The translations under genes and the position numbers were made by a program. From the NCBI GenBank assembly GCA_031423015.1, contig JANPER010000246.1, positions 69,778 to 133,777 of the forward strand: a DNA stretch of 64,000 bases. Reading direction: 5' to 3'. Shown here one piece after another: positions 45,338-54,262 of the stretch. The notes beneath the pieces were generated by a model. The model saw only the letters and a program-made list of their open reading frames with translations. It was not told the DNA's origin and made no database searches. Numbering within the stretch: position 1 is the stretch's first letter; each line of letters opens with the position of its first letter. The stretch is from DATGPD01 sp031423015 (GTDB taxonomy: Bacteria; Planctomycetota; UBA1135; UBA2386).

Positions 45338-45910
45338 CTACTTGGGGGTCGGCAGGAATGCGGCCGGGATCGGATGCGCCGCGCTCTCGTCCTGCCACAG
45401 GATGTTCTGCACCCACCACCGCTTGCCGTCGAAGCTGAGCTGAACGCTGTTGATGCCGCGCGCGAACGGTTGCTTCTCGTCGCCGCGATACGACGCATAC
45501 GTGCTGAAGATCTGGGCGATGCCGCCGAATTGATCGACGCGGCGTGTGAGTTCCACCTCGCGGAACCCCATCTGCACCAGGCTGTCGCCCGACATGTTCA
45601 CGTAGTCGTCCACCGACAACGCGCGCACCGCGAGGCGGTCGCCCCGGGCCTGCGTCGGCAGCAGCCGCGCGCCATCGGCGAAGAGCGATCGCATGCGCGC
45701 AAAGTCGCGCGCCTGTCCGACCGGTCCCGAGATGCAGCCGTAGAGCGCGCCGAGGATCGCGTCGATGCTGGCCACGTCCTCGGCCTTGGCCGCCGCGCGC
45801 GCCGGCTTGTCTTGGGCGGGCTTCGCCGGATCCTGCGGCGCGAGGCGTGGCAAAGAGGAGAGGAGGCCGAGCAGCATGCCGACCACCGCGACGCGCGAAG
45901 TTGTGTGCAT
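45338..45910 (-). CDS. Secreted SnoaL/NTF2-like protein
   Basis: From the ATG at 45910 (MHTTSRVAVVGMLLGLLSS) a signal peptide precedes a 190-residue protein. The Lys/Ala/Asp-rich region after the signal leads into an NTF2-like fold: DVASIDAILGALYGCISGP, FARMRSLFADGARLLP, SVDDYVNMSGDSLVQMGFREVELTRRVDQFGGIAQIFSTYAS, GINSVQLSFDGKRWWVQNILW. The fold is a small cone binding site; in this type no catalytic function is assigned. It is convergent with the Gfo/Idh/MocA gene, four bases apart. Confidence 0.8.
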   Translation of the reverse strand: MHTTSRVAVVGMLLGLLSSLPRLAPQDPAKPAQDKPARAAAKAEDVASIDAILGALYGCISGPVGQARDFARMRSLFADGARLLPTQARGDRLAVRALSVDDYVNMSGDSLVQMGFREVELTRRVDQFGGIAQIFSTYASYRGDEKQPFARGINSVQLSFDGKRWWVQNILWQDESAAHPIPAAFLPTPK

Positions 45911-46030
45911 GCGGGTGCTACGTTGCGCGCGCACGCTCTGCGTGCACTTCGTACTTCGTCCCACTACCCAAGCCCGCGCTTGCATTTGCCTGCCATAGGG
46001 CTACCGTCCCGCCCCGTTGACCCAACGCGT

Positions 46031-46106
46031 GGGCGATTAGCTCAGTTGGTAGAGCACCAGCTCGACAAGCTGGGGGTCACTGGTTCGAGCCCAGTATCGC
46101 CCACCA
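46031..46106 (+). tRNA. tRNA-Val (GAC), carrying the island attachment site
   Basis: A full cloverleaf: acceptor 46031-46037 with 46096-46102, D arm, anticodon stem CCAGC/GCTGG (46057-46061, 46069-46073), T arm with TTCGAGC loop, and an encoded CCA. The loop is TCGACAA, so the anticodon at 34-36 is GAC (valine). Position 33 is C instead of the nearly universal U. The 3' part from the first loop base onward is repeated exactly at 61498. Confidence 0.92.
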
Positions 46107-46108
46107 CC
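46062..46108 (+). repeat. attL: 47-bp direct repeat in tRNA-Val
   Basis: Starts at anticodon-loop position 32 and ends two bases after CCA. It is identical to 61498-61544. The base before (C versus T) and after (G versus T) differ between copies, fixing the repeat limits. Confidence 0.95.
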
Positions 46109-46181
46109 GTAACCCCAAGCGAAGGACGCTAGTTGCGTCTTCCGGTCACCTGACCGCGCCGCGCCGAGACGAACTCGGAAG

Positions 46182-46200
46182 AGGGTGCTGCACCCTGTTT
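46182..46200 (+). terminator. Terminator-like hairpin after tRNA-Val
   Basis: AGGGTG (46182-46187), loop CTG, CACCCT (46191-46196), then GTTT. The same stem occurs after attR at 61702 and, once more, at 61350. It sits between the tRNA and the integrase and could end tRNA transcription. Confidence 0.55.
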
Positions 46201-46218
46201 GGCACGGAGATTTGACCG

Positions 46219-47676
46219 ATGGTCCCCAAAAGACGGGCGTCGCAGGCACACGCCGACGACGCGATCGAGGGCTTGGGCGAGCGGCTACGCCAGCCGCCCA
46301 AGATGGTGAGGAACCGCAAGAGCGCCCGCGTGCGCCTAGGCGGGCGCGACTTCCACTGCGGCCCCTGGGGCAGCAAGGCAGCGCAGGAACGCTACCGCGA
46401 GCTGGTGGCCGAGTGGACGCGCCACGGCTGCAAGCTGCCGCCGCTGCTCGACGACGACGACCCCGAGGGGGCGACCGTCGACGAACTGATCGCGCTGCAC
46501 GACGCGTACGAGATGCCGACCAAGCCCGCGAGCACGCAAGAGGCGATCAAGCTGGCGCTGCGTCCCCTTCAGGAGACGTTCGGGAGCAAGCGCGCCAGCG
46601 AGTTCCGCGCGCTCGACCTGCTGGCCCTGCGGGCCGACATGCTGAGCGGCGGGCGCCTGACGCGCGGGATGGTCAACGTGCGGATGCGCCTCATCCGTGG
46701 GCTGTTCACCTGGGGCGCCTCGATGGGCCGGATCGACGAGCGGGTGCCGTTCCGCCTCAGTGGGGTCAAGTCGCTGCGCCGCGGGCAATCGACGCGCGAG
46801 GGGCGCCTCGTGCAGCCGGTCGAGTGGTCGACCGTCGAGGCGACGTTGCGCTACCTGAGCGAGCCGGTGCGCGGGCTGGTGCTGTTCCAGTGGCACACCG
46901 GCGCGCGCCCCGGCGAGGCCTGCACGCTGACGGCAGACGAGATCGACCGCACCGGCAAGGTGTGGGTCTACGTGCCGAGCACGCACAAGACCGCCCACCA
47001 CGGCAAGAGCCGGCGCATCTTCGTTGGCGACGCAGCGCAGCGGGTGCTGTTGCCGTTCTTGGTGCGGCGACCGGCGACCTTGCCGTTGTTCTCGCCGGTG
47101 GAAGCGATGGCCGAGCACAAGGCGCAACTCGCCACGTCGCGGCGCACCCGCGTGCAGCCGAGCCAAGCCAAGCGCCGACGCCGGCGCGAGGCGCGGCCGA
47201 AGCTCGAAGTCGCTGAGGGCTACGACGTCCACACCTACCGACGCGCGATCGCGCGCGGGGTTGACGCGGCCAATGCCGAGACCAAGCGCGATGGCCTACG
47301 GCAAGCGCTGGTGCCGTTGGTCGACGACGACAGGGCGCGCGCTCGTATCGAAGCCGCTGTCGCCGCGCTGCCGGTGTTCGTGAACGAGCCCTCGCAAGAG
47401 CGCCTGGTGCGTCGCATCGGTGAGGCGCTGCAAGCCGACGAGGCGCGCCGCGTCGACCTGGCGAAGCTCATCGGCGACGTGCTCGCCGCGCCCGGCAAGT
47501 TCGAGCGCTGGCACCCCCACCGCCTGCGGCACTCGTTCGCCCACCGAGCCGAGCGCGAGACCGGCGACCTTGACGCCGTGCGCGCGTGCCTCGGTCACTC
47601 GACCTTGGCGATGGCAGCACGGTACGCACATCCAGACGACCGGAAGGCGCGCGACCTCGCGGAGAAGCTCGGGTGA
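46219..47676 (+). CDS. Island integrase (tyrosine recombinase)
   Basis: A 485-residue integrase that would catalyse insertion at the tRNA. The catalytic residues are Arg230 (HTGARPGEACTL), a Lys in the beta-hairpin (STHKTAHHGKS), His434-x-x-Arg437 (HPHRLRHSFAH), His460 (CLGHSTLAM) and Tyr469 (AARYAH). An insertion of ~90 residues (about 335-425) separates the hairpin from the HxxR box, as in other planctomycete integrases. The N-terminal ~35 residues are low in complexity; an ATG at 46303 (MVRNRKS) is an alternative start. It lies right beside attL. Confidence 0.93.
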   Translation: MVPKRRASQAHADDAIEGLGERLRQPPKMVRNRKSARVRLGGRDFHCGPWGSKAAQERYRELVAEWTRHGCKLPPLLDDDDPEGATVDELIALHDAYEMPTKPASTQEAIKLALRPLQETFGSKRASEFRALDLLALRADMLSGGRLTRGMVNVRMRLIRGLFTWGASMGRIDERVPFRLSGVKSLRRGQSTREGRLVQPVEWSTVEATLRYLSEPVRGLVLFQWHTGARPGEACTLTADEIDRTGKVWVYVPSTHKTAHHGKSRRIFVGDAAQRVLLPFLVRRPATLPLFSPVEAMAEHKAQLATSRRTRVQPSQAKRRRRREARPKLEVAEGYDVHTYRRAIARGVDAANAETKRDGLRQALVPLVDDDRARARIEAAVAALPVFVNEPSQERLVRRIGEALQADEARRVDLAKLIGDVLAAPGKFERWHPHRLRHSFAHRAERETGDLDAVRACLGHSTLAMAARYAHPDDRKARDLAEKLG

Positions 47677-47845
47677 TGCGCCGACTCACCGACCCTCGCC
47701 CAACACCCCGACGGAACAACGCGCCGCCTCCATTCGGGGCGGGCGGGCAGCTCAGTACGAACCACTCTCGTTTGGCCACGGCTCCGAATGAGTGCACAAC
47801 GCAAGGCCTGCTGCCCTTCCAGCGCCACCGGTAGCATCCGCGCTC

Positions 47846-48493
47846 ATGAAATTCGACGACAACATCTCCGGTCAACTGCAACGGGTTGTGGACCTCGGCA
47901 CCCTAGTGCTGCGCCCTCGCGAACAAAAAAAGGAGGACATACAGAAGGCCAATGAGCTGATCGCGCAGTGGGAAGCAACGGCTCGAAGCGTCCTCCGAAG
48001 GGTGTTCGGCGATGGCGACGATTACTACGCGTCCTTTTCGAGAGAGATCGAAGGGAATCACCCGCATGCGTACGCGAGAGCCCATGGAGTCGTGCTTGCA
48101 GCCCAGGCCGACTATCGGGCGAGCGGTATCTTCAGAGTGCGCCAACTCGTCGAGGCAGAGATCTTCGACGATTTCCTCGAACAGGCGGAGCACCTGCTAG
48201 CCAGTGGCTACTTCCAAGCCGCGGCGGTTGTTGCCGGATGCGTCCTCGAGGATGCGCTTCGGAAGCTCTGCATCAAGAACAGCGTCGCTCTCGACTCAAG
48301 ACCGAAGCTCGACAAGATGAATGCCGATCTCGCGAAGAAAGCGGTCTACGACAAGCTGGTGCAAAAGCAGGTCACCCTCGACAGCGACCTGCGGAACAAG
48401 GCTGCACATGGCGAATGGCAGAAGTTCGACGTCGCCGACGTCGAACGAATGCTCACTTCGGTGCGCGGCTTCCTCAGCAAGCACTGCGGTTGA
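47846..48493 (+). CDS. DUF4145-like protein
   Basis: A 215-residue protein starting MKFDDNISG. The first ~120 residues are helical. The second half has the DUF4145/HEPN-like block AAAVVAGCVLEDALRKLC followed by DSDLRNKAAHGEWQKFDVADVERML, where the R-N-x-x-AH pattern recalls HEPN-type helices. DUF4145 is often linked with restriction or abortive-infection genes, so a defence role for the island is possible but not shown. Its composition is less GC-rich than the backbone genes. Confidence 0.75.
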   Translation: MKFDDNISGQLQRVVDLGTLVLRPREQKKEDIQKANELIAQWEATARSVLRRVFGDGDDYYASFSREIEGNHPHAYARAHGVVLAAQADYRASGIFRVRQLVEAEIFDDFLEQAEHLLASGYFQAAAVVAGCVLEDALRKLCIKNSVALDSRPKLDKMNADLAKKAVYDKLVQKQVTLDSDLRNKAAHGEWQKFDVADVERMLTSVRGFLSKHCG

Positions 48494-48586
48494 GCCGCAA
48501 CCATTGCGTCGCGCCTGTGAGCGTGACCCGACCACCGGCCTCCGCGCTGAACATGGCGGAGGCGCGCGCGGCGATTGCGTTCGTGT

Positions 48587-48704
48587 GAGCGGCGCGCGCA
48601 TCCTTGAGATCCCGGCTGCGCCGATGCCGTGGTGGCGACGCTGCCTCGCGCCCGCCGCGTTCGTAGCGGCGTTCGCTGCTGGTTACGTCGCGGCCATTCT
48701 GTAG
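48587..48704 (+). CDS. Possible small membrane peptide
   Basis: In the 317-bp gap between the DUF4145-like gene and 48811, one short frame could be real: a GTG at 48587 begins a 38-codon frame ending in a hydrophobic segment (CLAPAAFVAAFAAGYVAAIL); an ATG at 48624 is an alternative. It lacks a ribosome-binding site and may be chance. Nothing else is seen in this gap. Confidence 0.25.
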
Positions 48705-48810
48705 GATCGGGAACACAACGCGAGGGCAACGGCGACGGCCGGCGCTCAATCTCCGGGGCGTGCCCTCGCGCTTTCTTGTCGGAGAGAGATCGAGACCGGG
48801 AGGTCGGTCG

Positions 48811-49722
48811 ATGGCGAGCAAGAGCAAGCAGGGTAGCAATGGGGAAGAGTCGGCGATGGCCGCGCTGCATGAGATCCGCGAGGCGCTTCTGTCGGTGAGC
48901 GACTGCACGCTCGATTTCGGGTTCCGCTTTGGCCGGACAGACGATGGCGTGAACGTCGAAGTCGCGCCGGGCTACACGACGACATGGCAAAGCGCGGCGG
49001 GCATCAAGTCGAAGGAGTTTGCTAAACGCCTCAAGAAGATGAAGGCACGCCACCCAAAGGAGCGCTACTACGAGGAGCCGCGAGTAACAGGTTCGCCCGC
49101 GGCGTCCCGGGGCGAGGAGTGTCGGGCTGTGCGGGAACAGATCATGGCCAGGTACGAGCAAGACAAGCCGACCTTGCAGCGCCTCGTCCTTCAGCACGGA
49201 ATCGGAAAGGATTGGCAGGCCAGCTACCAAACCGAGTGGGATCAGCACGCCAAGTCCGTCCGTGGAGCTAGAGACGCGCACCACATCAACACCTATCAGG
49301 CGGGAGTGATCGCCAATGCACTCACCCCACCTTGCCCGTTCGGTCACTTCGACGCGCTCGAAGCTGCGTTGCTGTGCGACTACGTCTGCACGCTCTGCAA
49401 GGCCGACGCGTTGCGCATGATTGACGAGCTGTTGGCGAAGGTTGTTGCCCCTCTGCACCCCATTACGTTGCCACTGGCGAAACCCAGCCTGAGACAAGCA
49501 AGGAACACCCGGGAGCGATGCCTCCTGGTCGTTGCCCAGGCGGCGCTCGAAGGAACCCCTCTGGAGACTCACTCGGCGATAGCTCTTGCCGCAGATTGCG
49601 ACGAGAAGACTGTCGGTCGCACGACGGCGGGCGACATCGAGAAGCGGGACGACGGGTACCATGTTACGGAGTCGAGTCTCCAAGAGCTGCGACGTAAGGG
49701 GTTGCTGCCGGCGCAGGGCTAG
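48811..49722 (+). CDS. Island hypothetical protein with C-terminal winged-helix-like region
   Basis: A 303-residue protein (frame open from 48760; MASKSKQG start preferred, 16 bp after a GGGAGG). I do not recognise the family. Residues 1-100 are mixed, with a Lys/Arg-rich patch. A central segment has a Cys pair (DYVCTLCKAD). The C-terminal ~100 residues (RERCLLVVAQAALEGTPLETHSAIALAADCDEKTVGRTTAGDIEKRDDGYHVTESSLQEL) look like a winged-helix DNA-binding unit. It stands alone between DUF4145-like and HTH genes. Confidence 0.6.
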   Translation: MASKSKQGSNGEESAMAALHEIREALLSVSDCTLDFGFRFGRTDDGVNVEVAPGYTTTWQSAAGIKSKEFAKRLKKMKARHPKERYYEEPRVTGSPAASRGEECRAVREQIMARYEQDKPTLQRLVLQHGIGKDWQASYQTEWDQHAKSVRGARDAHHINTYQAGVIANALTPPCPFGHFDALEAALLCDYVCTLCKADALRMIDELLAKVVAPLHPITLPLAKPSLRQARNTRERCLLVVAQAALEGTPLETHSAIALAADCDEKTVGRTTAGDIEKRDDGYHVTESSLQELRRKGLLPAQG

Positions 49723-49801
49723 GAGGGTGACGATGAGGTGACCAGATGTCACCCCATCGTCCCTGACACGAGCCGTTGCCTTCCTAGGGTGTGAGGTCGC
49801 T

Positions 49802-50068
49802 ATGAAAGCGACCAAGAAGTACACCGCACGGGAAGCGAAGCAGGCGGCCCCCGATATTGAGTTCGACGGCCTGCACAACATCGCCAGCGCGCTCGGCGAC
49901 CTGATCGGCTATCCGATCGACCAGTCCACCGCGCACCGCTGGCTAAGCCGCGGCATCCGCGGCCACCGACTGATCGGGCGCCGAGTCGGCCGACGTTGGA
50001 TCTGCTCGGAAGCGTCGCTGAAGGCGTTCGCCCTCGCAAGCGGGGCGATCGCACCGGAGGACGCGTGA
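49802..50068 (+). CDS. DUF1580-like helix-turn-helix protein (excisionase-like)
   Basis: An 88-residue protein. The segment ALGDLIGYPIDQSTAHRWLSRGIRGHRLIGRRVGRRWICSEASLKAF matches the MerR-like DUF1580 family, small DNA-binding proteins almost restricted to planctomycetes. A role as island excisionase or operon regulator is inferred from position. Its stop overlaps the GTG of the next gene, starting a string of coupled genes. Confidence 0.8.
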   Translation: MKATKKYTAREAKQAAPDIEFDGLHNIASALGDLIGYPIDQSTAHRWLSRGIRGHRLIGRRVGRRWICSEASLKAFALASGAIAPEDA

Positions 50069-50421
50069 GCACCACCGTCCACACGACAACGGTTGCCGAT
50101 CTGCTCGACGGCGCCGCCGACAACGAACTGCGCACGCTCGCCGACTGGGCATCGATCTTGCCCGGCCGCCGACGCGGGCGCTCGATGAACGCGCGGGTGC
50201 CGCTCCGCTGGGTAATCAAAGGCATTCGCGGCCGTCGCCTCCCAACGCGACGCTGCGGCCAGCGCCATCTATGTCTTGGTCGCGACCTGCGCGAGTTCTT
50301 GGCTGCGATTGCACCGGGGGCGGATCGAGCCGCGCCGCGCCCGAGCCAGCGCGCGCTGTCACGTCGACGTGAGCGACGGGCCGCGGTCGCTGCGCGGCTC
50401 GCCAAGGAAGCGCTGCTGTGA
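50065..50421 (+). CDS. Second DUF1580-like HTH protein
   Basis: A 118-residue protein from a GTG coupled to the preceding stop. The core PLRWVIKGIRGRRLPTRRCGQRHLCLGRDLREFL is the same family as the upstream gene, although diverged. The C-terminus is a basic tail rich in Arg/Ala (SQRALSRRRERRAAVAARLAKEALL). Tandem DUF1580 genes with different operator preferences would fit a small regulatory switch. Confidence 0.7.
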   Translation: MSTTVHTTTVADLLDGAADNELRTLADWASILPGRRRGRSMNARVPLRWVIKGIRGRRLPTRRCGQRHLCLGRDLREFLAAIAPGADRAAPRPSQRALSRRRERRAAVAARLAKEALL

Positions 50422-50489
50422 CGCGAGCACCAAGAACGACAGCGCCCGGGGCGGGGTCTAGCCACCACGGGCGCACACGCGAAGCAACT

Positions 50490-50735
50490 ATGCAGGAGAG
50501 AGTCTACCGGCGCGCCGACCACGGCGCACGCGTGCGGCGCGTTCCGCGCAACCAGGCGGAGACCATCGTCGTCTCGCGATGCAGCCTGCACCACGTGCAC
50601 GCATGGGAACGCGGGGTTCCCGCGGCCGAGATCGACGGCGCCGCGCTGGTGGCCGAGCTGCTGTCGCCGGCCGGCGCACGGTGGCGTCGACGCCGCCAAG
50701 TCGCGATGCACCGGCGCGGCGAGGTGCAATCGTGA
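50490..50735 (+). CDS. Small basic hypothetical protein
   Basis: An 81-residue product (MQERVYRR start) that I do not recognise. It is Arg-rich and helical at its end (LLSPAGARWRRRRQVAMHRR). Its stop overlaps the GTG of the primase-like gene, which supports its being real. The region upstream carries an in-frame extension to 50418, which is less likely. Confidence 0.5.
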   Translation: MQERVYRRADHGARVRRVPRNQAETIVVSRCSLHHVHAWERGVPAAEIDGAALVAELLSPAGARWRRRRQVAMHRRGEVQS

Positions 50736-51673
50736 GCACCACCAAGTCGGGACTGAAACCCGTCACCAAGGACGACCCATGCGAGGGCTGCGGCAAACCT
50801 GACTGGTGCAGCCGCTCGGAAGACGGCGAACTCGTCGTTTGCAAGAGAACTGAATCCGATCGGCCAGCGCGGAACGGCCAGGGTTGGCTGCACTTCCTCG
50901 GCGATCGCCGCAGCTACGTGCCGCGGCGTGCCTCGGTGCGCATCGAGCCGCCGCCGCCCGACCTCCGCCCGATCACCGATCGCGCGATCCAGACGACGCC
51001 GGCAGCGTGGCTCGCCGCGCTCGCATGCTCACTGAGGCTACCGACGCCGGCCGGCATCGAGGCGCTGCGCCGGCTCGGTGCGCACCGTGCGCGCTACGAC
51101 GCCGACGACGTGCTGCGCCTGTCGCCTCGCGATGACGACGCGGCGCGCCGGCTGCGGCGTTGGTCTGCGTGGATCGCAACCGGCGACGTCGCTGCGTTCC
51201 CCATGTGGTGCCGCGGTCGAGTGGTCGGCGTGCGGACGCGCGACATGGCGAGCGCGAACAAGATGGCGCTACCCGGTGGACGCGAAGGCCTCTTCGTGCC
51301 GTCGGGCCTGGCCAATGGGCTCGACTGGCTCGCCGTGACCGAGGGACCGACCGACACGGCGGCGCTGCTGTCGCTCGGCATCGAGACGATCGGCCGGCCG
51401 AACTGCTCAGGCGCTGCCGACGAGACGGTGCGACTCGTGCTCACGTTGCGGCCGCGTGCCGTTGCCCTGGTGCTCGACCGCGACGAGTCCGGCATTTGCG
51501 GTGGCGTCGCGCGCGCGCGACGGCTCACCGACGTCGTCGACGATGTCCGTTGCGTGTTGCCACCGGCGAAGGATGCGCGAACATGGGCCGCCGCTGGCGC
51601 AACGCGCGATGACGTGCTTGCGGCGATCGCGCGCGCCCGTTGCGTCCAGGGAGGTCGCCATGTCGAATCCTGA
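50732..51673 (+). CDS. Toprim-domain primase-like protein
   Basis: A 313-residue protein from a coupled GTG. The N-terminus has a zinc-type site (CEGCGKPDWCSRSEDGELVVCKR), and residues ~200-290 a Toprim domain: WLAVTEGPTDTAALLSLG (E-G-x-x-D) and ALVLDRDESGICGG (D-x-D). This is the layout of phage/satellite primases, zinc finger followed by Toprim catalytic core, though the middle primase domain is short. Likely role: priming of island replication, together with the DUF3987 protein next to it. Confidence 0.85.
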   Translation: MSTTKSGLKPVTKDDPCEGCGKPDWCSRSEDGELVVCKRTESDRPARNGQGWLHFLGDRRSYVPRRASVRIEPPPPDLRPITDRAIQTTPAAWLAALACSLRLPTPAGIEALRRLGAHRARYDADDVLRLSPRDDDAARRLRRWSAWIATGDVAAFPMWCRGRVVGVRTRDMASANKMALPGGREGLFVPSGLANGLDWLAVTEGPTDTAALLSLGIETIGRPNCSGAADETVRLVLTLRPRAVALVLDRDESGICGGVARARRLTDVVDDVRCVLPPAKDARTWAAAGATRDDVLAAIARARCVQGGRHVES

Positions 51674-53345
51674 CGTCGACCCCGAAGCCCTGCTGCAGCA
51701 GCAACTCGACGGGGAACCGTGGGCCGATCCCGTGCCGCTTGACGCGATGCCCGACGTTCCATCGTTTCCCGATGGCGTGTTCGTCGGCGCGTTCGCTGAC
51801 TACCTCGCGGCGCTCGCTGAAGCCTACCAAACCCCGTTCGACTTGCCGGCCATGCTCGCGCTCGGCGTGGTGTCGGGCGCGTTGGCGCAACGCCTACGGC
51901 TACAGGTTCACGATGGTTGGACTGAAGAGCCGGTCTTGTGGGTGCTGGTGCTGCAAGACAGCGGCACTCGCAAGTCGCCGGTTCTCGTTGCGCTCATGCG
52001 GCCGGTTCACACGTGGGAAGAGCATCAGGGCCGCGAACAAGCGCCAGCGTTGGCGCGTGCGCGTGAGGCTCGCAACGTCAAGGTCGCGCAAGTCGAGCGG
52101 CTGCGCCGCGAGCTGGCGAAGGCCAAGCCGAAGAATGCCATTGCCGACAGCGACCTACTCGGGAGGGTGTCCGCCGAGCTGGCATCGACAAAGGCGCCTG
52201 CCGAGCCGGTTCTCGTCGTGAGCGACGCGACTGCGGAGGCGCTCGCCAAGCTGCTCGAAGTGTCCGGCGAGCGCGCGCTGATCGCGAGCGCCGAGGCCGA
52301 CGCACTCGATGTCGTTCTCGGTCGATACAGCGAGGGGCGCGCGAACGTCGGGTTGTTGCTCAAGAGCTACAACGGTGAACCTGAACGCATCCGACGCAAG
52401 ACAGGCGGCAACGTCGAACTCGCGCGACCGCTGATTGCGCTTGCCTTGACGGCGCAACCCGGTGCGGTTGCCGCATTGCTCGGACACCAACAGGCACGCG
52501 CGCGAGGCTTCTTCGCACGCATGCTGTTGTCGGTGCCGCGCGACTTCGTCGGGTTCCGTCGGGTCGATGCACCGCCCGTGCCTGCTGCGCTCGCCGACCG
52601 ATATGGCGCAACCCTCGGTCAAGTGTTCGCGTGGCCAACGCCGGACGACGGGCCGAACATCGTGCGACTTTCGGCCGACGCCGCTGCGCGGTTGCGTCGG
52701 TTCCAGGAAGCGCACGAGAAGCGCATGCGACCCGACGGCGACTTGGCCGAGCATCGTGAGTGGGCGGCGAAGGAAGTCGGCAACCTGTGTCGGGTCGCGC
52801 TTGTGCTGGCGTGCCTCGATGCGGCTGCGCCGCAAGGCGCGGTCGCGTTCGCTTGGGGTGGCGCGCCCGTCGAGGTGACAAGCGAAGCCATGGAGCGCGC
52901 GTTGCGACTCGCGCCATACCTCGAAGCTCACCAGCGCGCCGCCGGATCGCTCGGCCTGTCTCCGACGACCGGGATTGCCCGGCGCTTGCTTGGTTGGGTC
53001 CGGCGTGAGGGCCGACAGATGTTCTCTGTGCGCGATGCCTATCGAGCGTGTCGGCCGGCGACCGAGACGGCGCGGGATGTCGAAGCACCGCTGCGCCTGC
53101 TGACCGACTGCGCCTACCTCCGCCCGTTGCCCGCCAAAGGCGGTGCCGGTCGCCCCTCGGAGACCTTCGAGGTGAACCCGGCAGCACACTCGCGTTGTCT
53201 TGACCCCCCTGGACAGAATGGACAGAGCGGACAAAACCCCACCGACCCGGTGGGTTCTGTCCATTCTGGCCATTCTGTCCAAGAGGTCCACAACGACGAG
53301 GGGCAAGCGACCGGTGACACGGCCGAGGAAGTGCGGGTGTGGTGA
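51660..53345 (+). CDS. DUF3987 (YfjI-like) replication-associated protein
   Basis: A 561-residue protein beginning at the ATG that overlaps the primase end. The DUF3987 blocks include PFDLPAMLALGVVSGALAQRLRLQV, LVLQDSGTRKSPVL (a degenerate Walker-A-like turn), VSDATAEALAKLLEVSGERALIASAEADALD, IALALTAQPGAVAALLGHQQARARGFFARMLLSVP, and a C-terminal winged-helix region. Such proteins accompany primases in phage satellites and are thought to act as helicase-like partners. The last ~60 residues are Gly/Ser/His-rich (GQNGQSGQNPTDPVGSVHSG). Confidence 0.85.
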   Translation: MSNPDVDPEALLQQQLDGEPWADPVPLDAMPDVPSFPDGVFVGAFADYLAALAEAYQTPFDLPAMLALGVVSGALAQRLRLQVHDGWTEEPVLWVLVLQDSGTRKSPVLVALMRPVHTWEEHQGREQAPALARAREARNVKVAQVERLRRELAKAKPKNAIADSDLLGRVSAELASTKAPAEPVLVVSDATAEALAKLLEVSGERALIASAEADALDVVLGRYSEGRANVGLLLKSYNGEPERIRRKTGGNVELARPLIALALTAQPGAVAALLGHQQARARGFFARMLLSVPRDFVGFRRVDAPPVPAALADRYGATLGQVFAWPTPDDGPNIVRLSADAAARLRRFQEAHEKRMRPDGDLAEHREWAAKEVGNLCRVALVLACLDAAAPQGAVAFAWGGAPVEVTSEAMERALRLAPYLEAHQRAAGSLGLSPTTGIARRLLGWVRREGRQMFSVRDAYRACRPATETARDVEAPLRLLTDCAYLRPLPAKGGAGRPSETFEVNPAAHSRCLDPPGQNGQSGQNPTDPVGSVHSGHSVQEVHNDEGQATGDTAEEVRVW

Positions 53346-53812
53346 CACCTGCTGACATCCTCGCGCGGCTGCGTGCTGCCGGCGTGGTGGTGTCACTGCG
53401 CCCCGATGGTCGAGTCGAGACCCGCGGCCGTGTGCCGGCAGAGTTAGTGTCGCCGTTCGTGCAGCACCGCGACGCGATCGCGCTTGAGCTGCGGCGTGTG
53501 GAGGAGTCGGCGCCCGAATCCGGTGGCGAGTTGGCGGCGATCGACCGGGAAGCTGCGACTCTGCGCCGCGTGTCGCTTGGCCTTGGCCCCGAGGTCGACG
53601 CGGTGTTGTGGCGCGTGCTCGACCGGCTCGACCTTGCCGCGGCCGATCAGGTTTGGCGCGCGGTCGAGAACGCCGACCGTCGCGGGATCCTCTCCAAGCT
53701 GGTCGCCTGGCTCCGCAGTCTCGACGCGGCCGGCACCGACGGCGCCCGCGTGCGGACGCTCATCGCGGCCGGACCGGGCCAGCACCACTACGACGATGAG
53801 GGCGCGCCGTGA
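53342..53812 (+). CDS. TubC_N-like small protein
   Basis: A 156-residue protein, start GTG coupled to the preceding stop. Residues 3-50 (PADILARLRAAGVVVSLRPDGRVETRGRVPAELVSPFVQHRDAIALEL) match the TubC N-terminal docking-type fold, found alone or on other proteins in planctomycete and actinobacterial mobile elements. The rest is helical. The domain mediates protein contacts; the partner is unknown but probably the replication proteins upstream. Confidence 0.65.
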   Translation: MTPADILARLRAAGVVVSLRPDGRVETRGRVPAELVSPFVQHRDAIALELRRVEESAPESGGELAAIDREAATLRRVSLGLGPEVDAVLWRVLDRLDLAAADQVWRAVENADRRGILSKLVAWLRSLDAAGTDGARVRTLIAAGPGQHHYDDEGAP

Positions 53813-54213
53813 GGCTCGACGAGAAGGCCGTCGATCGGTTCTTCCGTGCAGTTCGCCGACGCCTGCGCCGCGGTGCGCTCGAGTACGGCGACGCATCCTT
53901 CGCGCGCCCCGCCCGCGACCTGGTCGCGGAGATCGAGGCCGAGCTGCACGACGTCGCGGGTTGGGCATTCGTGTTGTGCCAACGGTTGCAGAAGCTGCAA
54001 CGGTTGGCCGTGCGGTCCGATCGTGTTGGCTCCTGCGGGTCGATGGAAGACGCCCGTCCTTCAAAGGGCACCAAGGCCTCGGCTACCGGCGCGCGCCGCC
54101 AGCGTGCTGGGACGAGCGCGCACCGTCGATCGGTCAAGGCGCGCCCGCGTGGTGCGTCTGGCGCTGCCGCGCAGCAGCGCGACGAAAACGCCGCGGGTCC
54201 TTCCGAGGGATAA
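53809..54213 (+). CDS. Basic hypothetical protein at the end of the operon
   Basis: A 134-residue protein, coupled by GTGA to the gene before. Residues 1-70 are a helical unit (VDRFFRAVRRRLRRG, LVAEIEAELHDVAGWAFVLCQRLQKLQ); the rest is a Lys/Arg/Ser-rich tail. I do not recognise it. It is the last member of a run of overlapping genes from 50490. Confidence 0.55.
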   Translation: MRLDEKAVDRFFRAVRRRLRRGALEYGDASFARPARDLVAEIEAELHDVAGWAFVLCQRLQKLQRLAVRSDRVGSCGSMEDARPSKGTKASATGARRQRAGTSAHRRSVKARPRGASGAAAQQRDENAAGPSEG

Positions 54214-54262
54214 CCTCGCGTGGCGCGCGGCTTCCGCCATTTCTTTCCCTGGAGTCTGAGAA

